In this document: in pieces, positions 41,360 to 53,500 of the stretch | Layout of the letters: the number at the start of each line of letters is the position of its first letter | Position numbering within the stretch: the stretch's first letter is position 1 | NCBI GenBank assembly: GCA_964016875.1 | Contig: OZ024733.1 | Span: 7,335,479-7,399,478 of the forward strand | Source: Fallopia convolvulus | Lineage: Eukaryota; Streptophyta; Magnoliopsida; Caryophyllales; Polygonaceae | Direction of reading: 5' to 3' | DNA: 64,000 bases | Translations under genes and position numbers: made by a program | Notes under the pieces: model-generated | The model's database searches: none | Told to the model about the DNA's origin: nothing | The model's input: the letters and a program-made list of their open reading frames with translations, nothing else

Positions 41360-43383
41360 TCCCGATGAACATGAGGGAGTGGATGTGGATCATGGATCCG
41401 AGGCGACCGAGGCTCCAACCCTTAAATCCGACATTTTTACAAAACATTTTCGAAAGGGAGCTTATGATGCAACTAACAAGAAATTTAAAGTTCATTGTAA
41501 CTATTGCCCTAAGCATTACACATGGTTGTCAGGATCGGGCTATGGACATTGTTAAGTCACGTGAAGAAAGCACACCCCGACAAGTTAGGCATGATGCGAG
41601 GACAATCCCAACTCTCCGGGTTTGCAACTTTTTCTTCCCTTAATCCTCATTATAACCCTCATTTATTTACTTAGTACCATAATGATAGCATGTATGCCTT
41701 CTCCGAGTCTATTTGTGTTGATCACTTATCATTTAGTTTTGCCGAAAAGTTAGGATTTAACAATTGGAAGACTAATCATGTACAACCCGCTTATAAACCG
41801 ACTACTAGGAAATCGGTAAAAAAATGTGATGAAAGCATATAAAAACCGTAAAATGACATTGGTGAATTTTTTTGCTCAAAATGATATTAAAGTTTCAATT
41901 TGTAGTGATATTTGGAGTGATCATTGACAAAATCATTCATACATGGGCCTAACATGTCATTTTATTGATGTTCATTTTGTTGTGCAAAAACGTGTTTTGG
42001 CTTATAGAGTATTTGATTTTTCTCATACCGCTTTAATGATTAATTAGTAACATTATTCGTACTATTTTGGAAGAGTATATACTACTTCATCGAGTTTTTT
42101 TTATCTCGTTTGACAATGCATCTAACAATACCGCTTCAATCCGAGATTTGATTCCGCATTGTCAACCAATTCTTGGAGCGAAGTATTTTCATGTAAGATG
42201 TGTTTGCCATATTTTAAACCTATGTGTCAAAGATGGTTTAAATATTATGTCGGGTTTAATCTCTCATATTAGATATGTTTTTAGTCGTATGTGGGCTAGC
42301 CCCCGAACTGCCAGTGATTGGAAGTCCTTTTGTGATAAAAAAACATGTTCCACACCGAACTTTTCCAAAAGATGTTTGCCACCGTTGGAACTCCACTTTT
42401 AAACTACTTCATGCATGCATGCCTTACAAAGATGTTTTGACTTCTTTTGCCGCCATATATTTTCCCGACAATGCCATTATTTCTCAATCTTAGGATTATT
42501 GTTATAAAATCCTAGATGTTTTGAAAATATTTCATGATGCAACATTAACTTTTAGTCATGTTTATAAACCTTGTGCTCATTTGTTTTGTTTTGAAGCATT
42601 GAATGTGGCGGGTGGTTTTTATGAGGGGAGTAAATTCCCCGAACTTTGTGGTGCTATTGATGCTATGAAAACGAAATGGTTGAACTATTACAAAGTTATC
42701 CCCGATATTTATCTTGTTGCTTCTGTTTGATCTTAGGTTTAAGATGAGTGGTTTAAAAATGTTTTTGAATGGTTACTATGATGCATTGGAGTTGGATGTT
42801 AATGATGATATTGCTAGTGTTGGGGATATACTTAGTAAAGTTAGAAGATCAATTGAGGAATTGGTTACCGAATATTCATCTAGTGTTAGTTCTTCTCCAT
42901 TACCTCCACATTCATCCTCCTCTTCGAGCTCGAGTCCCCTCGGTGCTACTAAAAAGTGGGGGGCTAGTATTATACATAGCCTTACCAAGAGACCGAGACA
43001 TTCGAACTCGAATGCGGAGTTTAATTGAAACATATCTAACAACCCACTTTGAGTTTGGTGAAGAAGAAGTTGATATTTTAGCTTGGTGGAAGACCCACAA
43101 GAAGACTTTCCCAACCTTGGTCAAGATCGCGGCTCAAGTGCTTGTTGTTCCCGCCTCGACCGTATCGGTAGAGCAAACATTTAGCGAAGGAGAACACGTC
43201 CTAGACCCAAAGCGATCGAGCTTAAAGCCCAATGTCTAGGAAGCCCAAGTTTGCGTATGTGATTGGAAGAGGGCGGAAATTCGTCAACAAAAGGCAGGGG
43301 TATCCGAAACTTCCGACTCAGACGTCCTAGACAATGACTCCCAATCCCAAAGCGCTTCCGCCGGTTCCGATGGATCGACGTAG
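41360..43383 (+). pseudogene. hAT transposase (BED finger, Ac-like), main part
   Basis: Ac-like transposase remnant, related to plant RICESLEEPER-type proteins. The BED finger has C-x2-C (HCNYCPKHYTWLSGSG) near 41495-41545, followed one frame on by LLSHVKKAHPDK. The core has ICSDIWSDH and NHSYMGLTCHFID near 41910-41970, then SFDNASNNTASI and FHVRCVCHILNLCVKDGL in 42067-42402. The dimerisation region has ILAWWKTHKKTFPTL, PASTVSVEQTFS and LDPKRSSLKPN (42769-43239). The tail is Ser/Asp-rich to about 43383. Several stops and frameshifts break it into at least six pieces. It would have bound the subterminal repeats and cut at the ends; now dead. Confidence 0.9.
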
Positions 43384-43521
43384 ATGGTAAGCAAAGCGGG
43401 GTTTAATATCGAAAGGTAAGAGAACTACGTGGGCTTTGATTCTTCTATAATCCCGAGAGGATGCGCATTCAACTTAATTTTAAGTCCAAGCCCTTTAATT
43501 ATCCAACTTTTTTTTGTTTTG

Positions 43522-43572
43522 AAGAACAATTACCTTATTGCCTTGAAGAACAATTACCTTATTGCCTTGATC
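43522..43572 (+). repeat. 25-bp tandem duplication
   Basis: GAAGAACAATTACCTTATTGCCTT is present twice in a row. Confidence 0.9.
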
Positions 43573-43575
43573 CGA

Positions 43576-43705
43576 TCTCCACGCCGCGATCGCGGGTTAC
43601 ACAAACCGCGATCGCTTATCTCCAACCGCGATCGCGGGTTGGGTGCTGCGATCGCGGTTCCGACTTTGCTGAAAAAGCAAAACTTGTGTAGCCCGCGATC
43701 GCAGC
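43576..43705. repeat. CCGCGATCGCGG palindromes near hAT 3' end
   Basis: Five copies of GCGATCGC-core palindromes within 130 bp, including exact CCGCGATCGCGG at about 43581 and 43625. Together with GGTTCCGG repeats to 44011 they form the presumed 3' subterminal region. Confidence 0.85.
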
Positions 43706-43832
43706 GATCAAGTCCCAATTTTTTTTTTAAATTTAAAAATTTTCGGTTCCGGAAGCGGGAGAAACCGGCTTCGGAACCGGCACCGGACACAACCGGGACC
43801 GGAACCATGGTTCTGGTCCGGTTCCGATTCCG

Positions 43833-43925
43833 GTTAGCCGTATATGATTAACCTTGATTTTTTACAATATCATTCACAAATCGCGGTTAGCCGTATATGA
43901 TTAACCTTGATTTTTTTACAATATC
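43833..43925 (+). repeat. ~54-bp tandem duplication
   Basis: GGTTAGCCGTATATGATTAACC followed by TTGATTTTTT and ACAATATCATT occurs twice. Its reverse complement recurs at about 50062-50100, on the other side of the LINE. Confidence 0.85.
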
Positions 43926-44240
43926 ATTTTACCATGGCTCCGGCTCCGGTTCCGATTCCGGTTCCATGGTTATGAGGAACCGGAACCGCCGGTTCCGAAA
44001 CCGGACCCAGGTCTATATTTACTGCACGACAACGATTTGTTAATGGAGCAATCAACATAATTTAACAATGAAACAAGCGAATTGAATCGATTTGTTTATA
44101 ATAAAAGTAGTGTAGATGTAATCGAATCAGTGAATGCGTGAATACAATCGGTATAGATCGTTGTAAAAAAAATTACGATAAATCAGGGTAAAATGATATT
44201 TTCACTAGTAATACAAAATCAAGGTTAAACAATAAGAGCG

Positions 44241-45893
44241 ATGAAAAAGAACGCGCCTGAACGCGCCCTCACCCTCCCACCTAACCACTACCAAACCCTA
44301 AATACCACTTGGCCGCCGCCACCGGAAACCAGCAAATCAACGGAGCAATTGACGCTAGAAAGGAACGGAACCTCCCTTCAGTTGAAGAATCACCTCGAGG
44401 AAGCCATACCCTTCAAAATTCCAATAAAAAAAGTCTATCAATTTGGAGCAGATTTGGGTTTGCTTCCGCGCCTGAGCATATGCGGGCCTCTTCTCAGTCT
44501 TTCTCTGCTCAGCTATCGTATGCCTTCAAGTTGGCTGCCCAAAAAGAGCAAAAAACCGCATATTTGGCCTTTTAAAGCCCTTATTGTTCTCCTTACTCAC
44601 TCGTGGATCCCCAGATCTCCCGTTGTGTTGCCTTTTGGGGCCAAAGCGGTTCGAATCACTTCCTATGAACTTGTATTCCTGTCAAACTCGCCGATCTGGC
44701 GGTGGCTCCGTATATCGGATCTCTGGTGTCAATGGCCTCGCACGTGTTCCTTGTCTTTGCACGGCGTGCGGGGGAAATTGCCCAAGTGGTGGAGGTGGCG
44801 GCGGACTTCTGGTGTGGGTTCCGCCGATGGTCGGGTGGTTGGTGAAGGCTCTCGTTCGGCTCCCCTGATGATCGCTCTGGTTACCCCACACTGCCTGGTA
44901 TCATTTCTCCAACTCTCCTTTATTCTTACAATCTTTGAGACCTTGTCGATCGGATGTCGATCGGGTTGTGCTTTGTGTGCCTTTAGTAACCCCTTTCAAG
45001 TATGTGCTTATTACCGGACGGGTTCAGTTAGATCGCCGGATTTAGCTAGATGCTCACCTTCTTACCACCTTCTTTTTGGTGATGTTTGGGTTAAAACCTG
45101 GATCTCGCTGTTTACTTTTGCCCTTAAAGAATGGTTTACACTTCTGCTTTGCTGGTATTTAAAATCTTGGCCACTGCCTTGCATGGCTTACGGTACCCTT
45201 CCGATCCTTTGGGTACTGATTTGTAACAGCTTCTACTACTTTAATTTGCCAACACCAAAATTTTTATTTGATGAAACCTTTATGTTTATGACTGACGGGA
45301 ACAACCGAAGGGATATTCTCCCTGTGGCCTACTTAGCTCATCCCTATCTTATTGATTTGTCTTCTGTTTTCTGCTTGTTGTTAGTGCTGCAGATACTGAA
45401 GATTGGTTTCAATAAGAAATTATCAATGGGAACAATCGGGAGACCCCCGAGAACTACAACAAACTCCAGAGGCTTGAGATTCATATTTCGAACCTCGATG
45501 TATAACACCCGTGAAAAAACTATTAGTTGTCAGCTAACCATATCACTTAACCTTTGCATGATCACTGTTGTGCAAAGAGTTGCTCCAAATCGTAAAAGGA
45601 GAAAAACAACAACCTCTGTGAGGCATAGACCATGCCAATATTTTCACAATTATTTGTTGTTTCTACAACACAAGCATAAAATCTCTTTGAACAATCTGAT
45701 GCAAATCATTGGACCCAATTTGCGGTCGAACCACATGGAAGAATCCAGTAACCCTAAACTAAAAACCAAACATAAACCAATGACAACACTAATACCAGAG
45801 AAAGCACAAATACTAAAAAGCTTTATAAAAAAAGAAGGGAAGGTTTCCAAACCTCAAACGGTCAAAAACCACACCAAAACGGGTTTATTATGA
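44241..45893 (+). CDS. LINE ORF1-position reading frame, unrecognised
   Basis: 550 open codons; the stop overlaps the ORF2 start as ATGA (45890-45893), the arrangement expected of reinitiation. However, I see no RRM, no CCHC knuckle and no gag-like block. Composition is hydrophobic in the middle and basic near the end (RKRRKTTTSVRHR, LKTKHKPM). Parts of other frames look more protein-like: 44309-44575 (FGFASAPEHMRASSQSFSAQLSYAFKLAAQKEQK) and a stretch near 44690-44800 (AVAPYIGSLVSMASHVFLV). The upstream part may therefore be a captured host-gene piece or a frame-shifted ORF1. Whether this frame is translated is unknown. Confidence 0.35.
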   Translation: MKKNAPERALTLPPNHYQTLNTTWPPPPETSKSTEQLTLERNGTSLQLKNHLEEAIPFKIPIKKVYQFGADLGLLPRLSICGPLLSLSLLSYRMPSSWLPKKSKKPHIWPFKALIVLLTHSWIPRSPVVLPFGAKAVRITSYELVFLSNSPIWRWLRISDLWCQWPRTCSLSLHGVRGKLPKWWRWRRTSGVGSADGRVVGEGSRSAPLMIALVTPHCLVSFLQLSFILTIFETLSIGCRSGCALCAFSNPFQVCAYYRTGSVRSPDLARCSPSYHLLFGDVWVKTWISLFTFALKEWFTLLLCWYLKSWPLPCMAYGTLPILWVLICNSFYYFNLPTPKFLFDETFMFMTDGNNRRDILPVAYLAHPYLIDLSSVFCLLLVLQILKIGFNKKLSMGTIGRPPRTTTNSRGLRFIFRTSMYNTREKTISCQLTISLNLCMITVVQRVAPNRKRRKTTTSVRHRPCQYFHNYLLFLQHKHKISLNNLMQIIGPNLRSNHMEESSNPKLKTKHKPMTTLIPEKAQILKSFIKKEGKVSKPQTVKNHTKTGLL

Positions 45894-48800
45894 AGATTTG
45901 CCTATGGAATTGTAGAGGTACTAAACGAAAGTCCTTTTGGACTGAAATCAACTCTATGTGTCGCCTTGAAAACATCAACCTCATCGCTTTAGTTGAAACA
46001 AAAGCAAAAGACCCACCTGAATGTAAAACTTGGCAAAAAGCCGGTTTTGATTCTTTGGAGTTCATCCCAGCTAATGGCTTATCCGGCGGGTTGTGTGTCC
46101 TTTGGAAAGGGCACCAACTTACGAACGAGACACTTAAAATTGTCCACAAAGATGACCGTTTTCTTGGTATCCACTATACTAACCTAGATACTTTAAATGA
46201 ATTAATCATTGTCTTTGCTTATGCGCCACCTCCGGCACAAGAAAAGGAGCAATTCTGGAAAACACTTAGAGAATTCATCAAAACGCGAAACCTCCCATGC
46301 ATTATTATGGGGGACCTAAATGAAATCCAACACCCTGACGAAAAACAAGAGGGTGCAGTCCCAAACCCGACCAGATTCGAGCGCCTAATTAATTTTAGGA
46401 ATGATTGCGACCTATGTGACATCCCTACTATTGGGAACAAATTCACCTGGAGAAAATCTAAGAACCTAGAGAACACAACCCTAGAGAAACTGGACCGAAC
46501 CCTAGTAAGCAATCAAATCCTCCAGTGGTATCCCTCTATTGTGACTAAAAACCATGTCTTTTCATCATCTGACCACTGCCCAATATCATGCGATATCCCG
46601 ACTGGCAGAGTTTTTAGTGCCCAACCTTTCAAGTTTGAAATGATGTGGACTGGAAGGAAAGATTTCCAAAACATCATAAAACAAGCGTGGCGCCTTAACG
46701 CAGGCGGATCCCACATGTTCAACATTACAAAAAAGACCCAACTGTTAAAACTCAAAGCAAAAGCATGGAACAAAAAAACTTTCGGAAATATATTCGAACA
46801 AATTAGGAAACTGGATGATGAACTCATTGACATCCAAAAAGAGATCATCGAGAACAAGAACACTCAACTTTTACAAAAGCAAGAAAGGCTTTCCAAAAAA
46901 CGATCATGCCTCATTCAATTCCACCACTCGTATTGGAAACAAAGAGCCAAGAATAACCACATCAAGCTAAATGACAAAAACACCAAATAATTCCATCGAA
47001 TAGCAAATGGAAGGAGAAATAGAATGAACATAAAGGAGATAAGAACAACAAATGGAACCCAGATTACGGGACTTGAAAATATTAAAACGGAAGTCAGGCG
47101 AGATTTCCAAAATCGGTTCCGCTCAATTGAAATCAACTGTGAAAAACTCCAAAATATGACCCAAACAATCCAACGAGAAATTACTGAGGCAGACAATGAA
47201 GCGCTAACCAGACCAGTTACGAACGCGGAAATCAAAAAAGCCATGTTCGATATCGGTGACGACAAATCACCGGGCCCTGACGGTATGCCGGCTTGCTTTT
47301 ATAAAAAGTATTGGCATATCGTCGGCCCTGATGTCACAAAAGCAGTCAAAAGCTTCTTTCATTCAGGGAAAATCCTAAAGCAAATCAATCACACGTTCAT
47401 CACCTTACTACCCAAATGTGAGAACCCTAACTCAACAAATCACTATAGACCTATAAGTCTATGTAATACCATCTACAAAGTGATATAAAAAATCATCACA
47501 AATCGACTTAAATCAGTCATGACAAAAATTATTCACCCCATGCAGGGAGCATTTGTCCAAAACCGCAATATCCACGATAATACGCTCATTGCACATGAAA
47601 TTTTCCATTCATTCCGAAATAAAAAGGGGAAGGACGGTTTGTTGGCCGTAAAATTGGATATGGAAAAGGCCTATGATCGAGTCAGTTGGGAATTCCTAGC
47701 GTTTACGCTCAATAAATTCGGTTTCCACCCCACATTTGTGGGTTGGATCCGTGAATGTGTCGAAACAGTTTCTTTCTCAGTCCTAGTGAACAATGGACCA
47801 ACGGAACAATTCTTCCCTCAAAGGGGTCTTAGACAAGGAGACCCATTATCCCCATATCTATTCATATTAACCGCAGAAGTTCTTTCCAGACAGCTCCAAC
47901 TCCAAAGCTCTGAGTCGAACAATGGCATAGGTGTCCAAGTATCGCGTAACGAGACAAGAATCCCATTCCTTGCCTTCGCAGACGATATTATTATCTTTGC
48001 GAAAGCAAAAAGCCAAACCGGCAGCAAGATAAAAGGCATAATTGACGACTACTGCCAGATTTCTGGCCAAAAAGTCAATTTCCACAAATCCGCCTTCCAA
48101 GTTACCAAAAACACGAACCACAACACGTGTGAGCAACTTAAACAAATACTCCAGATTACAAACACCACTGCCTTGGACAAATACCTTGGATGTCCAATTA
48201 TAAACGAAAGAGTGACTAAAAACACTTTCAAACCACTAACTCTCAAAACAAGGGCACAACTATCTAAGTGGAAAGCCAACTCCCTCTCTCAAGAGGGACG
48301 AAAAACACTGATTAAGGCTAACCTGTCAACACAACCAAACTACATCATGCAATCATTCCTACTTCCAAAAAATACCCTAAAAGAACTTGACCAAATCAAT
48401 AAAAATTTCTTTTGGAATAAAGATGGGAATTATAAACCCTTGATAAGCTGGAGCTCAATTTGCCAACCTCCCTCTCGGGGTGGACTTGGGATCGCAAAAG
48501 CGGAAAAAATGAACATAGCGCTCCAAATGAAGCTGTTATGGAAAATACTGGCAGAACCTGACAATCTTTGGGTTAAAATAGTCACGGAAAAATACCTGAA
48601 ATCTGACGGTCTATTAGAATATAAGAAAAAACAAAATACATCATGGCAGTGGTCCAAACTGATGAGTCTCAAAACCCAGTTCATCAAAGGGCTCGTCTGG
48701 CAGGTTGGTGACGGCAAAACCATCCGGTTCTGGAAAGACAACTGGACAGGATTTGGGTGCCTTAACCCGAAAGAGAACACTGAAAACATTGTTAACTGCG

Positions 48801-50023
48801 AGGATCGAGTCTCCGATTTCCTCCTTGATGATAACTCGTGGAACATGGTAAAGTTGCGCTTGGTCCTAAACTCGGAGGACATCCAACGTATAAACCAAAT
48901 ACCACCACACATAATAAAATCCCGGACAGGTTGTACTGGCAACCAAGCAAAAACGGGTGGTACTCTACCCATTCTACAATGCAATGGCTCCACAAGAACA
49001 ATGGAGAACCCACCACCAACCCGAGCTGGATCGGAAAGCAAAATATCCCCCCTAAAATAAAAAACTTCTTGTGGAAAATTGCCCGGAACGGTCTTCCCAC
49101 AAAATGTCGTCTGGCTGCCAACCATATCCCAGTGGTTCAGGGATGCGTTGCTTGCAACCATCCGAATATGGACATCAACCACATCCTCCTCGAATGCGTA
49201 CACACAAAAAATACCCTCAATGCGATTGATCCAAACATTGCCAGGATTGTCAACCAAATTAAACCAGAAGGGAAAAAACCTGCCGAAATACTCGAAGAAA
49301 TTAGGGCGTTGGCCAACAATGCCGAGATTGAGGATCTCTATTTCGCCTGGTGGAGCCTATGGTTCTTCAGAAATAAAGAGGTATTTAAGACTATGATGCA
49401 AGAGAATCTAACCACCATAACAATATCATTGACTTCATCCGAAACCAAAAAAGGGAATGGAGTTGTGCGAACAAAAAAGATGACAACGGATTGCAAAACA
49501 CCCACCAGCTCAAAAGGCTTGAGCGTAAAAGCGCTAAATGGAAAAAACCCACATCGAATTTTACTAAGCTTAATTTTGATGGTGCAATTAACACAGAAGG
49601 GGTGGCTTCGTTCGGTTTTATCCTTAGGGACTGCTGTGGTGAACCCATCCATATTGACGGAGGACTGGTTGGTCGACAGTCTGTACTGATTTCCGAGACC
49701 ATCGCCTTGCGCCAGGGAATTCTTGAGGCCACCAGACGTGGCATTTCCCACATTCAGATCGAAGCGATAACTTGCAGCTGGTCAAAGCCATACTTGGCGA
49801 CTGGCGCTGTCCGTGGGAGATCGAGTTGCTACGTGCGGATATCCACTGCTTGCTTACTCGGTTCCGGTGTTGGAGCATTTCCCATGTCGTCCGGGAATGC
49901 AACTCGGTGGCGGATTACATTGCTGTTTCCTTCCGTCGCGTTTCCACCCTTCCACTTGTAGTTGATCCGGTTCTTGGGAACCTCATCCTTCAGGATGCTC
50001 TAGGAAGGCCGCTAGCCTGTTAG
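45890..50023 (+). pseudogene. LINE ORF2: endonuclease, RT, RNase H
   Basis: Target-primed reverse transcription enzyme. The endonuclease has WNCRG near residue 6, ALVETK, GDLNEI near 141 and SSDHCP near 226. In-frame TAA at 46988-46990 stands where NTKFFHR is usual, and a second in-frame TAA at 47486-47488 follows YKVI. RT has DKSPGPDGMPACFYKKYW, a GAFVQNRNIHDN block near 47547, KLDMEKAYDRVSWEF near 47652, RGLRQGDPLSPYLF near 47822 and catalytic FADDIIIF near 47975. A frameshift near 48915 leads to the zinc-binding region (RLYWQPSKNGWYS, IPPKIKNFLWKIARNGLPT, CVACNHPNMDINHILLEC). Two more shifts lead to RNase H (KLNFDGAI, GFILRDCCGEPI near 49560-49740; VRECNSVAD near 49895). RNase H at the C-terminus is known for some plant L1 clades. 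Confidence 0.92.
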
Positions 50024-50079
50024 CGGTTTTCCTAATTTCTTTCCTTATCAAAAAAAAAAAAATACAAAATCAAGGTTAA

Positions 50080-50520
50080 TCATATACGGCTAACCGCGAG
50101 CGATCCCCCATACATACGTACGTGCTAGTAGCCCTTTGGGAGTTTGATCTAAACCCTCAAATGGAAGTTTTCTAAAGGAGAGACAATGGGAGAAAAAAGT
50201 GGAAGGAGTCTTGCGTTGAAGGCCTCACCTAAAAATTAAAAATTACAGGCGATCAAAAGCAAGCGGCAAGCAATCACCTCTTTCTTTTCTTTCCTCCCTC
50301 CCAATCTCTCTTTCCAAATTGGATTGGATTGGATTGGGTTGTGCAAGGAATTGAATCTTCCCAAATCTTCGTTTCATAATTTATATTTTCTCGGATCGAT
50401 TTTGGAACATAACCAAGCTTTTCCGGTATCAGATCAGTCAAATCAACCTCCAAAAATCATCACATCCGTTTCTTCGTGTATTGAAACACGAAACCCTAAA
50501 AGCATTCGGATAGACAAAGG
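50080..50520 (+). promoter_or_regulatory. SRPK upstream region and 5' leader
   Basis: A pyrimidine-rich stretch (about 50276-50318, TTTCTTTTCTTTCCTCCC) lies about 200 bp before the start codon, as in many plant 5' leaders. I see no clear TATA box. The LINE ends only about 440 bp upstream of the ATG, so the native promoter is either very short or displaced. Confidence 0.45.
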
Positions 50521-53500
50521 ATGTCGTGCTCTTCGTCTTCTGGGTCGGAGGAAGAGGAGGAGGAGTTCGATTCGTACAGAAAGGGAGGCTACCATGCCGT
50601 GCGCGTCGGAGATTGCTTCAATGGCGGTCGATACATCGCACAAAGGAAACTCGGTTGGGGTGAATTTTCCACCGTCTGGCTTGCTTATGATACTCACACT
50701 TCCGTATGATCCCACAAACTCTGATTTCTCTCTACATGCTCTGTTTATCCGTTCAATTTTGAGTTTTTTGTCCATTCATCTGAACAGATTTGTGCTAATC
50801 TCATTGGAATTTGTGATTCTGTTTATCATAAAGCAATCAATTGTTCTCTCTCCATTAATTGCTATAGATCCTTTATTTTTGTCTTCTTCTTCCCTTCCTA
50901 AATCTAAATCCTATACTTTGTTTACTTCTTTCAATTGAAAATTTTTTGGTACCAATTTGATTTTTTTTTATTCCATCTTATTATGCTCTCTACCCAATTG
51001 GAGATGTAGAAAGTGAGAATGAAGGTGCTTGTTTGCATATTTGATCAGTGAATTATATAGCCAGTTACTCTTTGTCAGGATTTGAGGATGTTGTTTTCTT
51101 TTATGTATCTTTATGTACCATCAAAAATGGAGATTTTGAATTGGATGTGTAATCGTGCCGATGATTTTTATATTGACATCGTCAAGCATAGATTAGAAGG
51201 GCATGGGATTTGTTTTGGCTTCAAGCTATGGTGATCTTGTGTGCTTGCTGAGATAATGATCTGCGTAGTAATTTTTCAGCTTTAGAATATTTTCTTTGCT
51301 TACATGAGGGTACATCACTCTCATTATTGGATCAAAACTGGGAGTTTCGGGAAATTTATTGTCAACGAAATTTGGACTATGAGGAAAATTCTGGGAAGAA
51401 GGATGTAAGAGATTTGAATTCTTGGGCTGATCTATCTTTTAAAGAGAAGTAGAGAACTATATTTGGATCAGTATTTGCATCATCTTTGAGTAGAAGGATT
51501 CATAGGGATGAAGATAAAAATATTTATTGGAATTTATAGGATATAAAGGAAAGTAATCACTTAATTCATGGATGGAATGAATGTTATGAAGTCTGGACAT
51601 TGAAGCAGATCAAATTTACTAAATATCCTACTTTTCCTTAAGCTATGGGAGATCATTTTTTCAGCTATTTAATAGGTCTAACTGATCACATGATTCATTT
51701 TGCCAAGGGTACATGTAATTTGTTAGCCTGAACACAATTTGTAAATATCCTGCCTGCTTCTCATGTATATCCAGTTATTTGTGATTTTTACTATGAGCTT
51801 GTGTGGAATGCATAATGCCTTTGACTTTTATATTCCAAATCAGATTGCAGTGACTGTAGAATATATTTTCATCTATTCATTATACTGCTTTCTTCCATAG
51901 AAGGGTGCTTATCTTTATAAATCAACCTTATTTGTTGTTTTTCATAAGTTTGTGCAAAGGTTTTTTAATCGTAAATGGGAGCAACCACAGTCACATATTT
52001 GGAACTCTTCATGTGTATGCTTTTGAGTTTCATTTCAGAGACATCTAGTGTTATAAAAAATCTCATTCAACATTTCATGTTGGTTAATAGTAGTCATAAT
52101 ATACTGATTGAGAAGTGCTGACCAATGAGCCACTCCTTTGGTTTGGCCTTTTTTATGGAGCTTTTGTGCAAAGTTACTTGATATGTTTTCGTTGAATTTT
52201 AAAATATATTTGGGACCTTATGAAATTGCAACCCATGAACATACATAGAATACTTGACAATTCCAGTTGTGAAGACTTACTCGGTCAATGTTCATGGATA
52301 CTAAGATCTATCTGCTGGATCCAACTTTCTTAGTAGCATTTTTTCCCCTTTCAATATACAGCTTGTCTTATCTTATCTTTTTTTTCTCACAGAAATTTGT
52401 AGCTTTGAAAATTCAGAAAAGTGCGCCACAGTTTGCTCAGGCTGCACTTCACGAAATTGAAGTCCTTTCAGCAATTACTAACGGTGACCCGTCAAATTCG
52501 AAATGTGTTGTCCAGTTGATTGACCATTTCAAACACACGGGTCCAAACGGACAACATTTATGCATGGTCCTTGAATTCCTTGGTGATACCTTGCTCCGTT
52601 TGATTAGATATAACCGTCACAAAGGCCTTGATTTGAACAGAGTCAAGGAAATCTGCAAAGATGTCTTAATAGGCTTGGATTACTTGCACCGAGAACTTAA
52701 CATAATCCATACAGACTTGAAACCTGAGAACATTCTTCTGTGTGCCCCCATTGATTCTGCCAAGGATCCAGTCAAATCTGGGAATGCCCCAATTTTAGAG
52801 AGGCCTGAAGGGGGGATGGGTAATGGTGGAGCTACAATGAATTTGGTTGAGAGAAAACTGAAGAGAAGGGCTAAGAGAGCAGTGGCTAGAATATCTGAGA
52901 GAAGATCATCCATGGTAGGGGGTCTTACAGAGAACACAAACACAAAGAGATCCTTGGATGAAATTAATTTGAGATGCAAAATTGTAGACTTTGGGAACGC
53001 TTGTTGGGTGGATAGGCAATTTACAAATGAAATTCAAACAAGGCAGTATAGAGCTCCTGAAGTTATTCTCCAGTCTGGATACGATACCTCAGCTGATATG
53101 TGGTCCTTTGCTTGTATGGCTTTTGAGCTTGCCACTGGTGAGATGCTATTTACGCCCAAAGGTGCACAGGGTTTTACTGATGATGAGGTAATATATGCTC
53201 GAAGTGTTTAACTCTTGTCTTTCTATGTTTTTTGAAACTGCATTGTTTCGACTTTGATAAGTAATTTGCTAATTCATGTAAACCATTCTGAAAATTCTGA
53301 ATCTTTGATCTCGTTATGATATCTACTTGTTTTCCCAATATTTACAAGGCCTGTCGGGCAGATACATGATTGAATGTATGATATAAATTGCATTTGTTTT
53401 TTTGAGGAAATGGTAAGGTTTTGTATTGAACTTGGGGAAAGAATGTACAAAGCAAAAGAAATATTACAAGAGATAACTATGTTACAAAACTTATCGTGTG

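Larger units (their letters stand above)
32755..44011 (+). mobile_element. Decayed hAT element, split by a retrotransposon
   Basis: The hAT (Ac-like) transposase remnants at 33347-33474 and 41360-43383 are flanked by GGTTCCGG-rich blocks at about 32755-32885 and 43741-44011, which I take as subterminal regions. I could not fix terminal inverted repeats or an 8-bp duplication, so the borders are approximate. A retroelement occupies 33475-41354; without it the hAT would be about 3.4 kb, normal for the family. Confidence 0.65.
44229..50060 (+). mobile_element. L1-type LINE with RNase H
   Basis: Non-LTR retrotransposon of 5.8 kb. A 19-bp duplication AATACAAAATCAAGGTTAA is at 44210-44228 and 50061-50079, and an A-run precedes the right copy (about 50050-50062). 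Order: 5' region with a long unassigned ORF, then ORF2 with endonuclease, RT, zinc-binding region and RNase H. The identical 19-bp duplications point to a fairly young insertion, but ORF2 has two nonsense codons and at least three frameshifts. Confidence 0.93.

Noticed and set aside
51300..51620. Possible coding fragment in SRPK intron 1
   Set aside because: Some codon-like phrases but no motif and many stops.
52288..52392. An ATG upstream of SRPK exon 2
   Set aside because: Intronic; the frame stays open by chance up to the splice acceptor. The conserved SRPK N-terminus is in exon 1.
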